Source: JAAUTS01 sp038250235
GTDB lineage: Bacteria > Verrucomicrobiota > Verrucomicrobiia > Methylacidiphilales > JAAUTS01
Direction of reading: 5' to 3'
Assembly (NCBI GenBank): GCA_038250235.1
Contig: JBBSCO010000065.1
Location: forward strand, 1-14,044
DNA length: 14,044 nt
Positions 13,471-14,044 of the stretch are shown in pieces. The first letter of the stretch is position 1; each line of letters starts with the position of its first letter. The notes below the pieces were generated by a model. It was not told where the DNA came from. It was given only the letters and a program-made list of their open reading frames with translations, and made no database searches. A program made the position numbers and the translations under genes.

Positions 13471-13659
13471 AATACTTTTTATTTTGGGTTTTGCTTTTTT
13501 TCGTTAATTGCGTCGCGTTTTCAAAATGGAATGTCCGAAAACCCTTTTGCGTCGCGCCAAGCGCGGATCAACTATTTAAATATGGGCGGGCGATGTCCGT
13601 TATGCTATAGGGTCTTCACCCCAGAATAACTAATCTTGAAAGGATGCCTATTTTACTGA
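13471..13659. promoter_or_regulatory. Upstream region of the minus-strand train, with paired TTGCGTCGCG repeats
   Basis: This gene-free stretch before the PRC-barrel gene contains two identical 10-base direct repeats TTGCGTCGCG (13508-13517 and 13547-13556), 39 bases apart. The second runs into a stem CGCGC/GCGCG (13553-13557 with 13561-13565). A small GGGT-CTTC-ACCC hairpin stands at 13610-13621. AT-rich TATTTAAATA lies at about 13574. The promoter for the train is expected here, but I cannot name a convincing -35/-10 pair. Confidence 0.35.
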
Positions 13660-13872
13660 TCAAAGATTATTTATCGCGTCACTGTATTCGCCACAGCGTG
13701 CGGCCCGATTGCAAGCGATCCGATGAAGCAGGGCCTCCTTGGCCGCAGGCACGTTGGCGTCCTTTTCCAGATATCCATTCTTCTCGGATGGAGTGGATTC
13801 CGCGATTTGGCGTGTCCGGTTGAAGTTATCACCTAGGGGGAAGACCGCGGATACAACAAAAATGTTTTTCAT
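13660..13872 (-). CDS. Hypothetical small protein
   Basis: This 70-residue product starts at ATG 13872 (MKNIFVVSAVFPLGDNFNRT). The frame stays open upstream to 13974, but that part looks like non-coding sequence, so I prefer the internal start. GGGG stands eight bases before it. No signal peptide, membrane helix or known domain is visible; the middle is polar and the end has two Cys (HRIACNRAARCGEYSDAI). It lies 189 bases upstream of the PRC-barrel gene on the same strand. It may be a real small gene or a remnant. Confidence 0.35.
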   Translation of the reverse strand: MKNIFVVSAVFPLGDNFNRTRQIAESTPSEKNGYLEKDANVPAAKEALLHRIACNRAARCGEYSDAINNL

Positions 13873-13991
13873 TGAAATGCCCCACAATTGGAAAGAGACG
13901 ACAAACCGCGTAAGGCGGGGCGGACGGGAAGTCGTCCCTCCAGAGCGTATTGGATAAAAGGGCAGGGTCTCCACGGGGACTCTTTGAGATG

Positions 13992-14005
13992 ATCGCCACG
14001 GCGAT
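13992..14005. other. Short perfect inverted repeat near the right edge
   Basis: ATCGCC and GGCGAT flank two bases. No T-run follows on either strand. Together with a 5-bp stem GGACG/CGTCC at 13922-13937 it lies in a 172-base stretch (13873-14044) in which I see no gene. Confidence 0.25.
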
Positions 14006-14044
14006 TCTCCGATCAGTTCTCCCTGAATGAGCGAGATTAATGTA

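Noticed and set aside
13873..13974. Upstream extension of the small ORF at 13660
   Set aside because: The added residues are basic and proline-rich without pattern, while the internal ATG begins a more protein-like sequence.
1..14044. CRISPR array, tRNA or rRNA genes
   Set aside because: No regularly spaced short repeats, cloverleaf-like segments or recognisable rRNA sequence were seen on either strand.

Overview
The window looks like a piece of a chromosome from a Gram-negative bacterium. Verrucomicrobiota or a relative is my best guess, from the gene mix (VapC-type PIN toxin, Gfo/Idh/MocA plus TIM-barrel sugar pair, baeRF family 3, DUF3618, PRC-barrel) and from start sites that mostly lack a Shine-Dalgarno. 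The sequence alone does not prove this. I see no rRNA, tRNA, CRISPR array or intact insertion sequence.

Left part, plus strand (1-2.9 kb): the 3' end of a PIN-domain toxin gene, a doubtful small secreted ORF, a short unexplained ORF, and a two-gene sugar module made of a Gfo/Idh/MocA dehydrogenase and a xylose-isomerase-like TIM-barrel protein. The module lies between two diverged direct repeats of about 110 bp (503-612 and 2786-2897).

Right part, minus strand (3.05-13.5 kb): a long co-directional train with short gaps and many 4-base ATGA overlaps. In transcription order it holds a double PRC-barrel protein, a short remnant of a baeRF3 gene, a holin-like membrane protein, DUF3618, baeRF3, a short HPF/RaiA ribosome-hibernation factor, an unlisted 41-residue proline/arginine-rich peptide, a YihY/BrkB membrane protein, a second remnant ORF, pyruvate kinase, a BON-MscS channel, a DUF2254 membrane protein, a PPK2 polyphosphate kinase and a decayed HAD phosphatase. 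It reads as a dormancy or envelope-stress island, combining ribosome protection, membrane and osmotic homeostasis, and ATP supply from phosphoenolpyruvate and polyphosphate.

The most unusual feature is a pair of gene fossils that have stayed open. The ORF at 12459-12608 is the N-terminus of a second baeRF3. The ORF at 8798-9022 fuses a DUF2254-like start to an MscS-like signal peptide. Each ends in an ATGA overlap with the gene after it. The second has a strong ribosome binding site while the pyruvate kinase behind it has none, so these remnants may now act as translational-coupling leaders. The second unusual feature is the highly basic Pro/Arg-rich peptide gene between the hibernation factor and YihY. 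It has a good Shine-Dalgarno that an upstream sequence could mask.
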